DNA from: DATEBA01 sp035288045
Lineage (GTDB): Bacteria; Actinomycetota; UBA4738; HRBIN12
Direction of reading: 5' to 3'
Length of the DNA stretch: 61,307 nucleotides
Assembly (NCBI GenBank): GCA_035288045.1
Contig: DATEBA010000075.1
Span: 1-61,307 of the forward strand
Below are positions 49,846 to 58,239 of this stretch, one piece after another. The position numbers and the translations under genes are program-made. How positions within the stretch are numbered: position 1 is the first letter of the stretch; each line of letters begins with the position of its first letter. The notes below the pieces were generated by a model. It made no database searches and had not been told where the DNA came from. It saw only the letters and a list, made by a program, of their open reading frames with translations.

Positions 49846-49902
49846 TCTTCGCCTGGCAGGGTACCGGACCGAGCGCCTACCGGCAGCCGTTCGCCCAGGT
49901 AT

Positions 49903-51771
49903 CTAGGGCGTCCCGGAGAACCGTGCGAAGTGGAGTTGCAGCTTCCCCGCCACGCGCGTGAAGTCGCCGCCCACCAGCAGCGAGTCGCCCGTTACCTGAA
50001 GGGCCCACACGCCCCAGAAGGAGTCGACGCCCGGGTTCCACGACGTCGGCACTCCCGTGCCGGCATCGAGCGAGCCGATCCTGTTGCGGTGGTAGTTCTG
50101 CGCGAGCTTCGAGAAGTGCCCGCCGACGTACACCTCCGCGGCGGAGGCCGCGATCGCCTGCACGTCGCCGCCGGACTTGATCGACCAGAGCGGCTCGTTC
50201 CCGGATGCCGGCGCGTACTGGCTCGTCTTGTTGCCCGTGGTCGAGAGGTAGAAGCGCGTCCCGTCGGGCGAGAGGGAGACCGCGATGACCCCGCTGCCGA
50301 TCTGCCCCGGATCGAACGAGGTCGCCCAGCCGGTCTCGGGGTCGAGGACCGCCGCCCCGTCGCGTTGCGCACCACCGATCTTCGAGAAGAAGCCTCCCGC
50401 GTACAGAGTCGCACCGTCGGGCGACAGCGCCAGGGCGCGCACGGTGCCGTCGGGGTTCGGCGAGAACCCGACGTCGACCTCGCCCGTCCCGGAGTCGATC
50501 GCCGCGAGGTAGGGCCGTGCCACTCCTCCCACCGTCGTGAAGGAGCCGCCCACCCACACTCGATCGCCCTCGGCGACCAGCGTGCGGACGGCGGCGCTCA
50601 CCTTGGGGTCCCAGCCGGTGAGCTCTCCGGTAGCCGCATCGACGGCTGCGAGCCGCCGCCGGGTCGTACCTCCGACCGACGAGAAGACGCCCCCAAGGTA
50701 TACCGTCGAGCCGTCGTCGGCTGCGGCGATCCCCCGAACCTCACCGTCGGCGTCCGCGCGCCAGCCGAGGTCGACCTCGCCGGTGCCCGCGTCGATGGCC
50801 GCGGCGTTGGACCGCGGCGCGCCGTTCCCCATCGAGAACTCCCCGCCCACGTAGACGTTCAGGCCGGACCTTGCAACGGCGTGCACGTCGGCGTCCAGGC
50901 GCGGGTTCCACGGGCCCAGGGCCGCCGTCGAGGTGTCCAGCGCCGCCGCGCGCGGCCGCTCCTCACCGCCGATCGAGGAGAACGCGCCGCCCACGTACAG
51001 GGTCGACCCCGAGACCGCCAGCGCCTCGACCGTGCCGTTCGCGCCGGGATCCCAGGCCAGGGCTCCGCCCGTCGTCGTGTCTATCGCCGCGAGGTTGGAG
51101 CGCGACGCACCGCCGATCGAGGAGAAAGCGCCGCCCACGTACAGGGTCGACCCCGAGACCGCCAGCGCCTCGACCGTGCCGTTCGCGCCGGGATCCCATG
51201 AGGTGACCGCTCCCGTCGCGGCGTCGACGGCGGCGAGGTTTGCCCTCGCCGCGCCGCCGACCGAGGTGAATGAGCCGCCCAGGTAGACCGTCGAGCCGAC
51301 CACCGCTATCGCGTGCACGGTGCCGGCGACGTTCGGGTCCCAAGTGGAGGAGAGCACGCCGGAGGAGAGCACACGCGCGGCGCCGTTCCGGATGCGATTC
51401 GATGCGCGGGTAAACGACCCACCGACGAACCAGCCGCCCTTGCCGTCGCCCGCCGCGGCGTGCACGGCCCCGTTCAGCCGCGCGAGCGAGGCCGAGCGAT
51501 GCCCGTCCGTGGAGTTCACGACCAACCCGTTCCCGGTGTGAGGGCCGACCCAGGAGAACATCCCGCCGATGTAGATCCTGCTACCCGACTGCAGCACCGA
51601 GACGACCGTGCCGTTGGCGCCGGCCGTGACGTCGGGGAGGATCGAGACCGACGCGGACGCCGTCGTCGCCGACACCGCGAGAGACGAGATTCCCACGAGC
51701 ACGGACACGAGCGAGGACACCGCCTTTCGAGGGATGGCCGTCGTCGCTCGTCTCACTGCTTGCCCTTCCAT
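49903..51771 (-). CDS. Secreted repeat protein (delta-60/beta-propeller-like)
   Basis: 622 residues with a signal peptide (AVSSLVSVLVGISSLAVSATTASA) and about ten tandem repeats of about 48 residues over the remainder, built on VYVGGxFxxxGGxxRxxLAAxDxxTGxxxxWxPxANGT. Each repeat gives a four-stranded WD/kelch-like blade, so one or more propellers are expected. No sorting signal, transmembrane anchor or catalytic residues are visible. Repeats 4 and 5 are almost identical at DNA level. The ATG at 51771 is chosen for its signal peptide; eight codons upstream is another. Likely surface-exposed; ligand unknown. Confidence 0.78.
   Translation of the reverse strand: MEGQAVRRATTAIPRKAVSSLVSVLVGISSLAVSATTASASVSILPDVTAGANGTVVSVLQSGSRIYIGGMFSWVGPHTGNGLVVNSTDGHRSASLARLNGAVHAAAGDGKGGWFVGGSFTRASNRIRNGAARVLSSGVLSSTWDPNVAGTVHAIAVVGSTVYLGGSFTSVGGAARANLAAVDAATGAVTSWDPGANGTVEALAVSGSTLYVGGAFSSIGGASRSNLAAIDTTTGGALAWDPGANGTVEALAVSGSTLYVGGAFSSIGGEERPRAAALDTSTAALGPWNPRLDADVHAVARSGLNVYVGGEFSMGNGAPRSNAAAIDAGTGEVDLGWRADADGEVRGIAAADDGSTVYLGGVFSSVGGTTRRRLAAVDAATGELTGWDPKVSAAVRTLVAEGDRVWVGGSFTTVGGVARPYLAAIDSGTGEVDVGFSPNPDGTVRALALSPDGATLYAGGFFSKIGGAQRDGAAVLDPETGWATSFDPGQIGSGVIAVSLSPDGTRFYLSTTGNKTSQYAPASGNEPLWSIKSGGDVQAIAASAAEVYVGGHFSKLAQNYHRNRIGSLDAGTGVPTSWNPGVDSFWGVWALQVTGDSLLVGGDFTRVAGKLQLHFARFSGTP
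50964..51198. repeat. Near-identical 91-bp direct repeat, period 144 bp
   Basis: 50964-51054 and 51108-51198 are identical except for one base (C at 50983, A at 51127). The period is 144 bp = 48 codons, one propeller repeat. This lies within the secreted repeat-protein gene and indicates a recent duplication or gene conversion. Confidence 0.9.
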
Positions 51772-51860
51772 TCGGGGGGAGCGGTACGCGTACATCGAAG
51801 GTAGCGATGAGACACGTCGCGCAACTAGGTCCGGAGGTCCATTCCGCGTTCGCAGCGGGT

Positions 51861-51876
51861 GGTTCGTGACCGAACC
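51861..51876. repeat. Perfect inverted repeat GGTTCG-TGAC-CGAACC
   Basis: A 6-bp-arm palindrome with a 4-nt loop, abutting a second imperfect one (CCTAGG repeated at 51875 and 51882). It is in the 134-bp gap between the mobA stop and the start of the secreted repeat-protein gene. No T-tract. Operator or terminator role is open. Confidence 0.35.
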
Positions 51877-51905
51877 TAGGTCCTAGGTCGGATCGCGGAT
51901 GGGTC

Positions 51906-52490
51906 CTATCCCTCGAGGTCCTCGGGGCGATCGACGTCGCGCAGCGTCTCGCCCTCCGGATCAAGGGCTCGCCAGCTCTCCTCAGGGATCGCGCGAACCG
52001 CGAGCCGCGACAGCAGCGAGCGCAGGCTCCGCTCACCGGTCACCAGAAGCCCACGGGCGGCGGCGAGCGCCTCGTCGCGGCGGAGAGCACACGGCAGCGG
52101 ACGTACCTCGTCCCCGTCGGAGAGCGCGACGGCGACCGCCGCCGTTTCGTGGGCGTCGTCCGCGAGCTCCCGGAGTACCGCCGCCGAGAGCGTCGGCATG
52201 TCGCCGCCGACCACCAGCACTAGTGGCGCCGAGGCCTCCTCGAGCCCGACGACGAGTCCGGCCAGGGGCCCGGGCTGCGGTTCGCCGTCGTGCAGGACGC
52301 GCGCCGCTCCATCGGGGAGGTCCGGCGTTGCTCCGGGGGCGGCGACGACGAGAACCTCCTCGCAGACGGCCGCGAGCGCCAGGACCGGCAGATGGAGCAG
52401 CGGCCGCTCCGGGACCGGTTCGGCCAGCTTGTCCCGCCCGAAGCGCTCGGATCTCCCCCCTGCCAGGACGATCCCGGTAGTCTGGCTCAG
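51906..52490 (-). CDS. mobA: Molybdenum cofactor guanylyltransferase MobA
   Basis: About 194 residues. TTGIVLAGGRSERFGRDKLAEPVPERPLL is the nucleotidyltransferase start with the G-G-x-S/R-x-RFG-x-DK motif; VLVVGGDMPTLSAAVLRELADD holds the metal-binding GGDMP; and the end (LRDVDRPEDLEG) is the family C-terminus. MobA converts Mo-MPT to the bis-MGD form needed by the FDH upstream in the operon. No ATG, GTG or TTG lies near the conserved start; the best position is a CTG (52488-52490) inside the palindrome, while GTG at 52550 would add 20 residues. Coordinates of the start are uncertain. Confidence 0.85.
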   Translation of the reverse strand: MSQTTGIVLAGGRSERFGRDKLAEPVPERPLLHLPVLALAAVCEEVLVVAAPGATPDLPDGAARVLHDGEPQPGPLAGLVVGLEEASAPLVLVVGGDMPTLSAAVLRELADDAHETAAVAVALSDGDEVRPLPCALRRDEALAAARGLLVTGERSLRSLLSRLAVRAIPEESWRALDPEGETLRDVDRPEDLEG

Positions 52491-52495
52491 ACTAG
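52474..52495 (-). repeat. Palindromic element, copy 2, at the mobA start
   Basis: Arms TAGTCTG and CAGACTA around GCT, with CCGG and G flanks, begin one base after the TAA stop of the Fe-S subunit gene. It is identical to 18137-18158 except for one centre base. It covers the likely initiation region of mobA, whose codons for SQTT lie in it. Confidence 0.8.
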
Positions 52496-53365
52496 TTATC
52501 TCCCGTCGCGGTTCTGCACGTGCTGCCAGCCGAAGCGGCCCTTGATGCACAGGTGCCCGTTCGTCACGTCGTGGTCCAGCGGAGATGTCGCCTTCACGAT
52601 CTCGCCGTCCTGAACGTGGAGCTCCAGGTTGCACCCCACCCCGCAGAACGGACAGATCGTCCGGGTTATGGACTGCTTCGACTCGTCCCAGGTGCCCGCT
52701 TCCCGCATGTCGTGCTCGCTCTTGAACATGAGCGCCCCGGTCGGACAGACGCCGATGCAGTTACCGCAGTAGACGCACGCGGACTCGGTGAGCGGTACGG
52801 CGAACTCGGTCGAGATCCCCGCGTCGAAGCCGCGGTCGGCTACCGTGATCGCGAACGTGTTCTGGGCGTCTACACCACACGCCTCGACGCACTTGTAGCA
52901 GAGGATGCAGCGAGAGTAGTCGCGGACGTAGAGATCGTTGTCCACCTTGACCGGCTGCGCCACGGTCTCGGCGAGCTCCCCGTAGCGACCCGGCTTCGCG
53001 CCATACTCGGACATCCATCGCTTGGTGTCCTCGCTCACCAGCGACATGTCGACCGAGGAGGCGAGGAACTCCAGGACCATGCGCCGTGAAAGCCTCACGC
53101 GATCCGTGTCGGTCTTCACTACCATGCCGGGCTCCGCCGCTCGAGAGCACGAGGGAACGAGGACGCGCGAGCCCTCGACCTCGACCACGCACACGCGGCA
53201 GACGTTCACCGGCGTCAGGTTCTCGAGATAACACAGGGTCGGCGTGTCGATGCCCTGATCCCGGCACGCGTCCAGCAGCGTCGAGCCCTCGGGTACGCGC
53301 ACCGCCTTTCCGTCGACCTCGACGTCGATCAGCCGCCTGGGCGGGGCCATCATCACCTGGGCCAT
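52496..53365 (-). CDS. Fe-S subunit of formate dehydrogenase (detached FdhA N-terminal half)
   Basis: 289 residues. N-terminal [2Fe-2S] domain (LCYLENLTPVNVCRVC... VPSC), then a region where NuoG/FdhA proteins carry H-x3-C-x2-C-x5-C but this one does not; two [4Fe-4S] ferredoxin motifs (CILCYKCVEAC, CVYCGNCIGVCPTGAL); finally the proximal [4Fe-4S] domain of a bis-MGD enzyme, ICPFCGVGCNLELHVQDGEI...LCIKGRFGWQHVQ, after which the protein ends. The catalytic domain that normally follows is encoded separately at 55225-57159. Start ATG overlaps the nuoEF stop (TGATG). A wire between NuoEF and the Mo/W-Se site is inferred. Confidence 0.9.
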   Translation of the reverse strand: MAQVMMAPPRRLIDVEVDGKAVRVPEGSTLLDACRDQGIDTPTLCYLENLTPVNVCRVCVVEVEGSRVLVPSCSRAAEPGMVVKTDTDRVRLSRRMVLEFLASSVDMSLVSEDTKRWMSEYGAKPGRYGELAETVAQPVKVDNDLYVRDYSRCILCYKCVEACGVDAQNTFAITVADRGFDAGISTEFAVPLTESACVYCGNCIGVCPTGALMFKSEHDMREAGTWDESKQSITRTICPFCGVGCNLELHVQDGEIVKATSPLDHDVTNGHLCIKGRFGWQHVQNRDGR

Positions 53366-55215
53366 CAGGCTCCCTTTCCGTCGAAGACGCGAAGACGCGC
53401 GATCGCGGACTGCACCGCGGAGGCGGCGGTCTGCCCGAGGCCGCAGATCGAGGCGTCGCGCATCACCTGGGCGATCTCATCGATGAGCGAGAGCTCCTGC
53501 TCGAGGGAGCCGAGCGTCCGGCCGGACACGATCCGGCGAAGGGCCTCCTCCTGGCGCACGGTTCCCACCCTGCACGGCACGCACTGCCCGCAGGACTCGT
53601 CCCGGAAGAACGCCGCGATCCGCAGGACGATGTCCACGAGGTCGACATCTTCGCCGAAGGCCATCACCACACCGGAGCCGAGGGTCACGCCCGCCTCTTT
53701 GGCGCCCTCGAACGAAAGGTCGATGTCGAGATCCCGCGGCCCGACGAACGCGCCGGCGGCGCCGCCGAGAAGCACCGCCTTGGGTTCCCCGGCCCCCGCG
53801 AGCGCGAGCAGCTCGCGCAGGGGCGTGCCGCACTCGACCTCGTAGACGCCGGGGCGTTCGACCGACCCCGACAGGCAGAACAGCCGCGTGCCGGTCGAGT
53901 CCGGGGTGCCGATCTCCGCGTACGACGGGCCGCCGATCGCGAGGATCTCCAGCACGTTCAGCAGGGTCTCGACGTTGTTGATGCCGGTGGGCTTCCCGAA
54001 CAACCCGTGGGTGACGGGGAAAGGCGGCTTGTTCCGGGGCTCGCCCCGTCGTCCCTCGATCGAGTTGAAGAGCGCCGTCTCCTCGCCACAGATGTAGGCG
54101 CCGGCGCCGCGGCGGATCTCGACGTCGAACCCGAAGCCAGCGCCCATCACCTCCTCGCCGAGCAATCCCCTCGCGCGCGCTCGGTCCACCGCGTTCTGCA
54201 GGCGTCGCAGCGCGCGCGGGTACTCGCCGCGGACGTACACGAACCCCCGCTCCGAGCCAGTCGCGAAGCCGGCGATCGTGAGGGCCTCGATCACCGCGAA
54301 GGGATCCCGCTCCATGAGGACGCGGTCCTTGAATGTGCCGGGCTCGGACTCGTCGGCGTTGCAGACGAAGTAGTGCGGACGCACGGGCTGCTTCGCCACC
54401 GCCTCCCACTTCACCCCCGTGGGGAACGCCGCGCCGCCGCGGCCGAGGAGCTTTGCGTCCTTCACCTCACGGATCACGGCCTCCGGACCGAGCTCGATCG
54501 CGATCCGGAGCGCCTCGTAGCCGCCGCCCGCGCGGTAGTCGTCGAGGCTCTCGGGATCCACGGCGCCTATCCTCCGCAGCAGGCGGAGCCCCTCCCGCGC
54601 TCCCTCGGTCTGGGGGGCCGGGTTCCACTCCGGCTGCTCCACCCACTCGTCCGACATCACCTTCGCGATCCCGTCCAGGTGCACGGGCGCGAGCGACCAG
54701 TCCTCCGCGCCGTCGCCGGACTCCTGGAACAGAACCGCGTGCCCCTTCTCGCAGAGCCCCAGGCACGGCGAGCGGTGCCACGTGAAGCGCCCATCGGCCG
54801 AGGGCGTGCCCTCGGGTCCCATCGAGAGCTCCAGATCGGTGCACAGGTGATCGGCGCCCGACGCCTTGCACGCGATGTCGTCGCAGACGTGCATCACGCG
54901 CGGCGGGCGCGGCTCGGTGGAGAACATGGCGTAGAAGCTGGCGACCCCGTAGGCCTCCGCCGGAGGCACGGTCAGACGCTCGGAGATGTAGTTGAGAGCC
55001 CCCTCGCTGATCCAGCCCACGCGCGAGCGCACCGCGTGGAGCGCCGGCAAGAGGAGGTGCCTACGTTCCCGCACCTCCCGCCCGCCGAAGGCGACGTGCT
55101 CGTCGACGGCCCGTCGCTGCCCGCCCTCCCATCCGGTCTTGGGGGGGCCGAGGAGCTCGTCGACGGCCAGGCGTTCCTCCGGCGTGGGGGCCGCGCTCAT
55201 CAGGTGGACGTCCAA
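53365..55215 (-). CDS. NuoE-NuoF fusion (NAD-reducing subunit of formate dehydrogenase)
   Basis: 616 residues. NuoE-like part (about 60-180) with [2Fe-2S] ligands C-x4-C (CDDIAC) and C-x3-C (CLGLC); NuoF-like part (about 210-600) with FMN/NADH motif LLGRGGAAFPTGVKW and YFVCNADESEPGTFKDR, and the [4Fe-4S] site SCGQCVPCRVGT...SICGLGQTAA. It is the diaphorase that passes formate electrons to NAD+. TTG start at 55215 follows GGAGGG by a few nt; ATG at 55200 is an alternative without SD. It lies 9 bp after fdhA and overlaps the Fe-S subunit gene. Confidence 0.93.
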   Translation of the reverse strand: MDVHLMSAAPTPEERLAVDELLGPPKTGWEGGQRRAVDEHVAFGGREVRERRHLLLPALHAVRSRVGWISEGALNYISERLTVPPAEAYGVASFYAMFSTEPRPPRVMHVCDDIACKASGADHLCTDLELSMGPEGTPSADGRFTWHRSPCLGLCEKGHAVLFQESGDGAEDWSLAPVHLDGIAKVMSDEWVEQPEWNPAPQTEGAREGLRLLRRIGAVDPESLDDYRAGGGYEALRIAIELGPEAVIREVKDAKLLGRGGAAFPTGVKWEAVAKQPVRPHYFVCNADESEPGTFKDRVLMERDPFAVIEALTIAGFATGSERGFVYVRGEYPRALRRLQNAVDRARARGLLGEEVMGAGFGFDVEIRRGAGAYICGEETALFNSIEGRRGEPRNKPPFPVTHGLFGKPTGINNVETLLNVLEILAIGGPSYAEIGTPDSTGTRLFCLSGSVERPGVYEVECGTPLRELLALAGAGEPKAVLLGGAAGAFVGPRDLDIDLSFEGAKEAGVTLGSGVVMAFGEDVDLVDIVLRIAAFFRDESCGQCVPCRVGTVRQEEALRRIVSGRTLGSLEQELSLIDEIAQVMRDASICGLGQTAASAVQSAIARLRVFDGKGA

Positions 55216-55224
55216 TGCCCTCCG

Positions 55225-57159
55225 TCACTCTCCCCCGCCGCCGGCCGCGGCCGCCCGCTGCGCGACCTTCTCGACACGGATCGCGGTGGCCTTGAACTCC
55301 GACGTCCCCGATTTCGGGTCCCACGCCTCGATCGTGAGGACGTTGGTGTTCACCCGGTCGGGGAAGTGGAGGGTCATGAACGCGAGGCCCGGGCGGAGGC
55401 TCCGGTCGAAGCGCACAGGGACCTCGATCCCCCCACGCCTCGACACGACCCGGACGACCTCGCCCTCGGTCACCCCGTAGCGCTCGCCGTCCTCGGGGGA
55501 GAGATCAAGCGTCTCGCCTTTGGTCATCGGCGACGCGTAGCCGCCGCTCTGCACGCCGGTGTTGAAGGCGTCGAGGCGCCGCCCGGTGGTCAGGCGGATC
55601 GGGAACTCCTTCGTGAGCTCGTCGACCGGCGGCTCGAACTCCACGGCCGAGAACGGGGCAAGCGAGCCGCGCCTGGCGGGGTCCTCCTCCCAGAGCCTGG
55701 CGTGGAGGAACCTGGACCCGGGGTGGCTCTCGTCGGGGCACGGCCACTGGATGCCGCCGAGCTCCTCCAGGCGCTTCCAGCTCATCCCCGCGTGCATCGG
55801 CGACAGCGATCTCAGCTCGTCCCAGGCACGCTCAGCCGACACCTCGCCCCAGTCGCGGCCGAGGCGTTTCGCCATCTGGGAGATGATCCAGATGTCGTCC
55901 TTCGCGTTGCCGGGAGGATCGAGCGCCTTGCGCACCCGCTGGACGCGGCGCTCCGACGAGGTCACGGTGCCCTCGGCTTCGCACCACGTGGCGCTAGCCG
56001 GGAACACGACTTCGGCGAGCTGCGCCGTCCGGGTGAGGAAGATGTCCTGCACGATCAGGCAGTCGAGGCTCTCCAGGATGTGCTCGGCGCGCTTCGCGTC
56101 GGCCTCCGACTGCGCCGGATTCTCCCCGATCACGTACAGCGCTGTGAGCTCCCCGTGCTCCATAGCCTCGAACATCTTGGTCAGGTGCTTCCCGTACTTC
56201 GGCGGCACCGTGCAGTCCCAGGTCTCCCCGAAGCGCCGTCGGGCCTCTTCGTCATTCTCGATGTCCTGGAACCCGGGGAGCTTGTTCGGGATCGCGCCCA
56301 TGTCACCGCCGCCCTGGACGTTGTTCTGGCCTCGCAGCGGGTTCAGCCCGCTGCCGTAGCGACCCACTTGGCCGGTGAGCAGCGCCAGGTTGATGAGTGC
56401 GAGCACGTTGTCCACGGCGTTGTGGTGCTCGGTTATGCCGAGTGTCCAGCAGATCTGTGCGCGGTCGGCTTTGCCGTAGGAGTGCGCCAGCTCGCGGATC
56501 ACCTCCGCTGGGACGCCGGTCTCGTGCTCCGCACGCTCGAGCGTGTACTCGTCCACGCAGCTCCGGAAGTCCTCGAACCCGGTCGTCGCGCGGTCGATGA
56601 AGGTCCGGTTCTCGAGGCGAGAGACGATGATCTCCCTGGCGATCGCGTTAGCGAGGGAGATATCGGAGCCGACGTCTATCCCGAGCCACACGTCGGCCCA
56701 CTCCGCCGAGCTCGTTCGCCTCGGGTCCACCGCGTAGAGCCTCGCCCCGTTCCGGATGCCCTTGAGGACGTGGTGGAAGAAGATCGGGTGCGTCTCGCGC
56801 GCGTTCGACCCCCACAGCACGATGAGATCGGCATTCTCGATCTCCTCGTACGAACTGGTTCCGCCCCCCGCTCCGAACACCGTGGCCAGACCGACCACGC
56901 TGGGAGCGTGTCAGGTGCGGTTGCAGCTGTCGATGTTGTTGCTGCCCACGACCTGGCGCATGAACTTCTGAGCGACGAAGTTCATCTCGTTCGTGGCCTT
57001 GGAGCAGCTGAACAGGCCGATCCCCTGGCCGCCGTTCCGCCCGACTGCTGTCCGCATCCCGGCCGCCGCCCGGTCCAGTGCCTCGTCCCAGGTGGCGACG
57101 CGGAGCGCGCCTTCCTCGCGGACCATCGGCTCGGTGAGCCGTGCGTACCCGTCTCGCAT
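55225..57159 (-). CDS. fdhA: Selenocysteine-containing formate dehydrogenase catalytic subunit
   Basis: 644 residues with an in-frame TGA at 56911-56913 (residue 83) to be read as selenocysteine. Before it: RLTEPMVREEGALRVATWDEALDRAA and SSKATNEMNF-like SCSKATNEMNFVAQKFMRQVVGSNN, then IDSCNRT-Sec-HAPSVVGLATVFG, equivalent to the Sec-His pair of known FDHs. After it: the bis-MGD domains (IVLWGSNARETHP, INLALLTGQVGRYGSGLNPLRGQNNVQGGGDMG). The usual N-terminal [4Fe-4S] domain is missing and lies on the 52496-53365 gene. ATG 57159 follows AAGGAG. Without UGA recoding the protein would stop at 82 residues. Cytoplasmic; no Tat signal. Confidence 0.93.
56882..56913 (-). promoter_or_regulatory. Sec UGA codon and bacterial SECIS element
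   Basis: Immediately 3' of the UGA, GUGGUC pairs with GGCCAC (6 bp, one G-U) around the loop GGUCU. Counting U of UGA as 1, U17 and G23-U24 fall exactly where the Escherichia coli fdhF SECIS has its bulged U17 and loop G23-U24, and GGUCUG at 22-27 is identical. This supports SelB-directed Sec insertion. The selA, selB, selC and selD genes are not in the window. Confidence 0.85.
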
Positions 57160-57199
57160 CGAGTACTCCTTCCCGCCAGTCGCCCGGCCACGATCGATT

Positions 57200-58090
57200 C
57201 TACGGCCGGCGTCCGGTCGCGGGCCCGTGGAGCGGCCCGAAGGCCCTGCGGCCTCGGAACGCGACGCGCTCGGGGTGTGAGTAGACGTTGAAGCGGTCGT
57301 CGCGGACGAAACCGACCACGGTCATCCCGAAGCGCTCGGCTGCCTCGACCGCAAGGCTGGAGGGGGCGGAGACCGCGGCGACGATCGGCACGCCGGCGAC
57401 CGCGGCCTTCTGGACGATCTCGAAGCTCGCGCGGCCCGAGACGAGCAGGATCCGATCAGACAACGGTACCCGGCCTGCAAGCAGCGCCTCGCCGATCACC
57501 TTGTCGACCGCGTTGTGGCGTCCCACGTCCTCCCGGATCGAGAGGAGGCCGCCCTCCGCGTCGAAGAGGCCCGCCGCGTGCAGGCCGCCGGTCTGCTCGA
57601 ACACGCGCTGCCCCTCACGGAGCGATGCGGGGAGTGATGAGAGCACGCTCTTGCCCACCACCGGACCCGGTCCTACCGACTCGCATCGCACGGCCACGTC
57701 GTCCAGGGAAGCCTTCCCGCAGATCCCGCAGCTCGAGGTGGAGAAGAAGTTCCTGCGAACGGACTCGTGGTCGAACGCCGCCGCGAGCCTCACGGTGACG
57801 ACGTTCCAGTTCTGTTCCTCCTCGGGCAGGTCGCAGTAGGCGACCCGCTCGATCTCGTCGCGGGCCCGGACGAGCCCCTCGGTGAACAGGAAACCGGAGG
57901 CGAGCTCGAAGTCGCCGCCGGGGGTCCGCATCGTTACCGCCACCGGCCCGGGCTCCTGGCCCGGACCACCGACCCGAATCTCCATCGGCTCCTCCGCCGC
58001 GATGCGGTCGGCCCTCTCGATCGGGCCCTGCCCGTTCACCGCCAGCACGCGGGCGCTCGCGACGTTCTTCCGGAGCGGAGGGCTTTCCAT
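57200..58090 (-). CDS. fdhD: Formate dehydrogenase sulfurtransferase FdhD
   Basis: 296-residue accessory protein that passes sulfur from IscS to the Mo/W cofactor of formate dehydrogenase. The reactive C-x2-C is in FFSTSSCGICGKASLDDV; other signatures are AEEPMEIRVGG, GDFELASGFLFTEGLV, GGLHAAGLFD, REDVGRHNAVDKVIGEAL and LLVSGRASFEIVQKA. ATG 58090 is preferred to one eight codons upstream. It is the first gene of the operon fdhD-fdhA-nuoEF-Fe-S-mobA and is divergent from fhs. Confidence 0.94.
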   Translation of the reverse strand: MESPPLRKNVASARVLAVNGQGPIERADRIAAEEPMEIRVGGPGQEPGPVAVTMRTPGGDFELASGFLFTEGLVRARDEIERVAYCDLPEEEQNWNVVTVRLAAAFDHESVRRNFFSTSSCGICGKASLDDVAVRCESVGPGPVVGKSVLSSLPASLREGQRVFEQTGGLHAAGLFDAEGGLLSIREDVGRHNAVDKVIGEALLAGRVPLSDRILLVSGRASFEIVQKAAVAGVPIVAAVSAPSSLAVEAAERFGMTVVGFVRDDRFNVYSHPERVAFRGRRAFGPLHGPATGRRP

Positions 58091-58137
58091 GCGCCGATTA
58101 TCCACCCATGGCATCGGATTCGGCGACGAGCCCTCAT

Positions 58138-58152
58138 GTGACCTGAGGTCAC
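58138..58152. promoter_or_regulatory. Palindromic candidate operator between fdhD and fhs
   Basis: GTGACCTGAGGTCAC is a perfect palindrome with 7-bp arms and a single central base, 47 bp before the fdhD start and 87 bp before fhs. It could let one regulator control both formate genes. Binding protein unknown; spacing (GTGA-N7-TCAC) does not fit CRP/FNR. Confidence 0.5.
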
Positions 58153-58239
58153 CGGCCCCGCCGAACGGCCGTCGCCCCGGTGCTGGTCGGAGGGGTATCC
58201 TCCCGGTTGGATTTGAACCGCGAGTCAGGAGAAAGCCCG

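Noticed and set aside
53086..57291. A very long open frame (about 1400 codons) on the plus strand opposite the formate dehydrogenase genes
   Set aside because: It is antisense to three genes with full domain conservation. Its composition (runs of R, H, D, V) is what the antisense of high-GC codons gives, and no motif is recognisable.
58137..58153. CRP/FNR site TGTGA-N-TCACC
   Set aside because: The half-sites are separated by 7 bp, not 6, and the palindrome centres on a single base.
58196..58235. tRNA-like T-loop string (minus-strand GGTTCAAATCC)
   Set aside because: The T-stem bases on either side do not pair, and no acceptor, D or anticodon arm is found.
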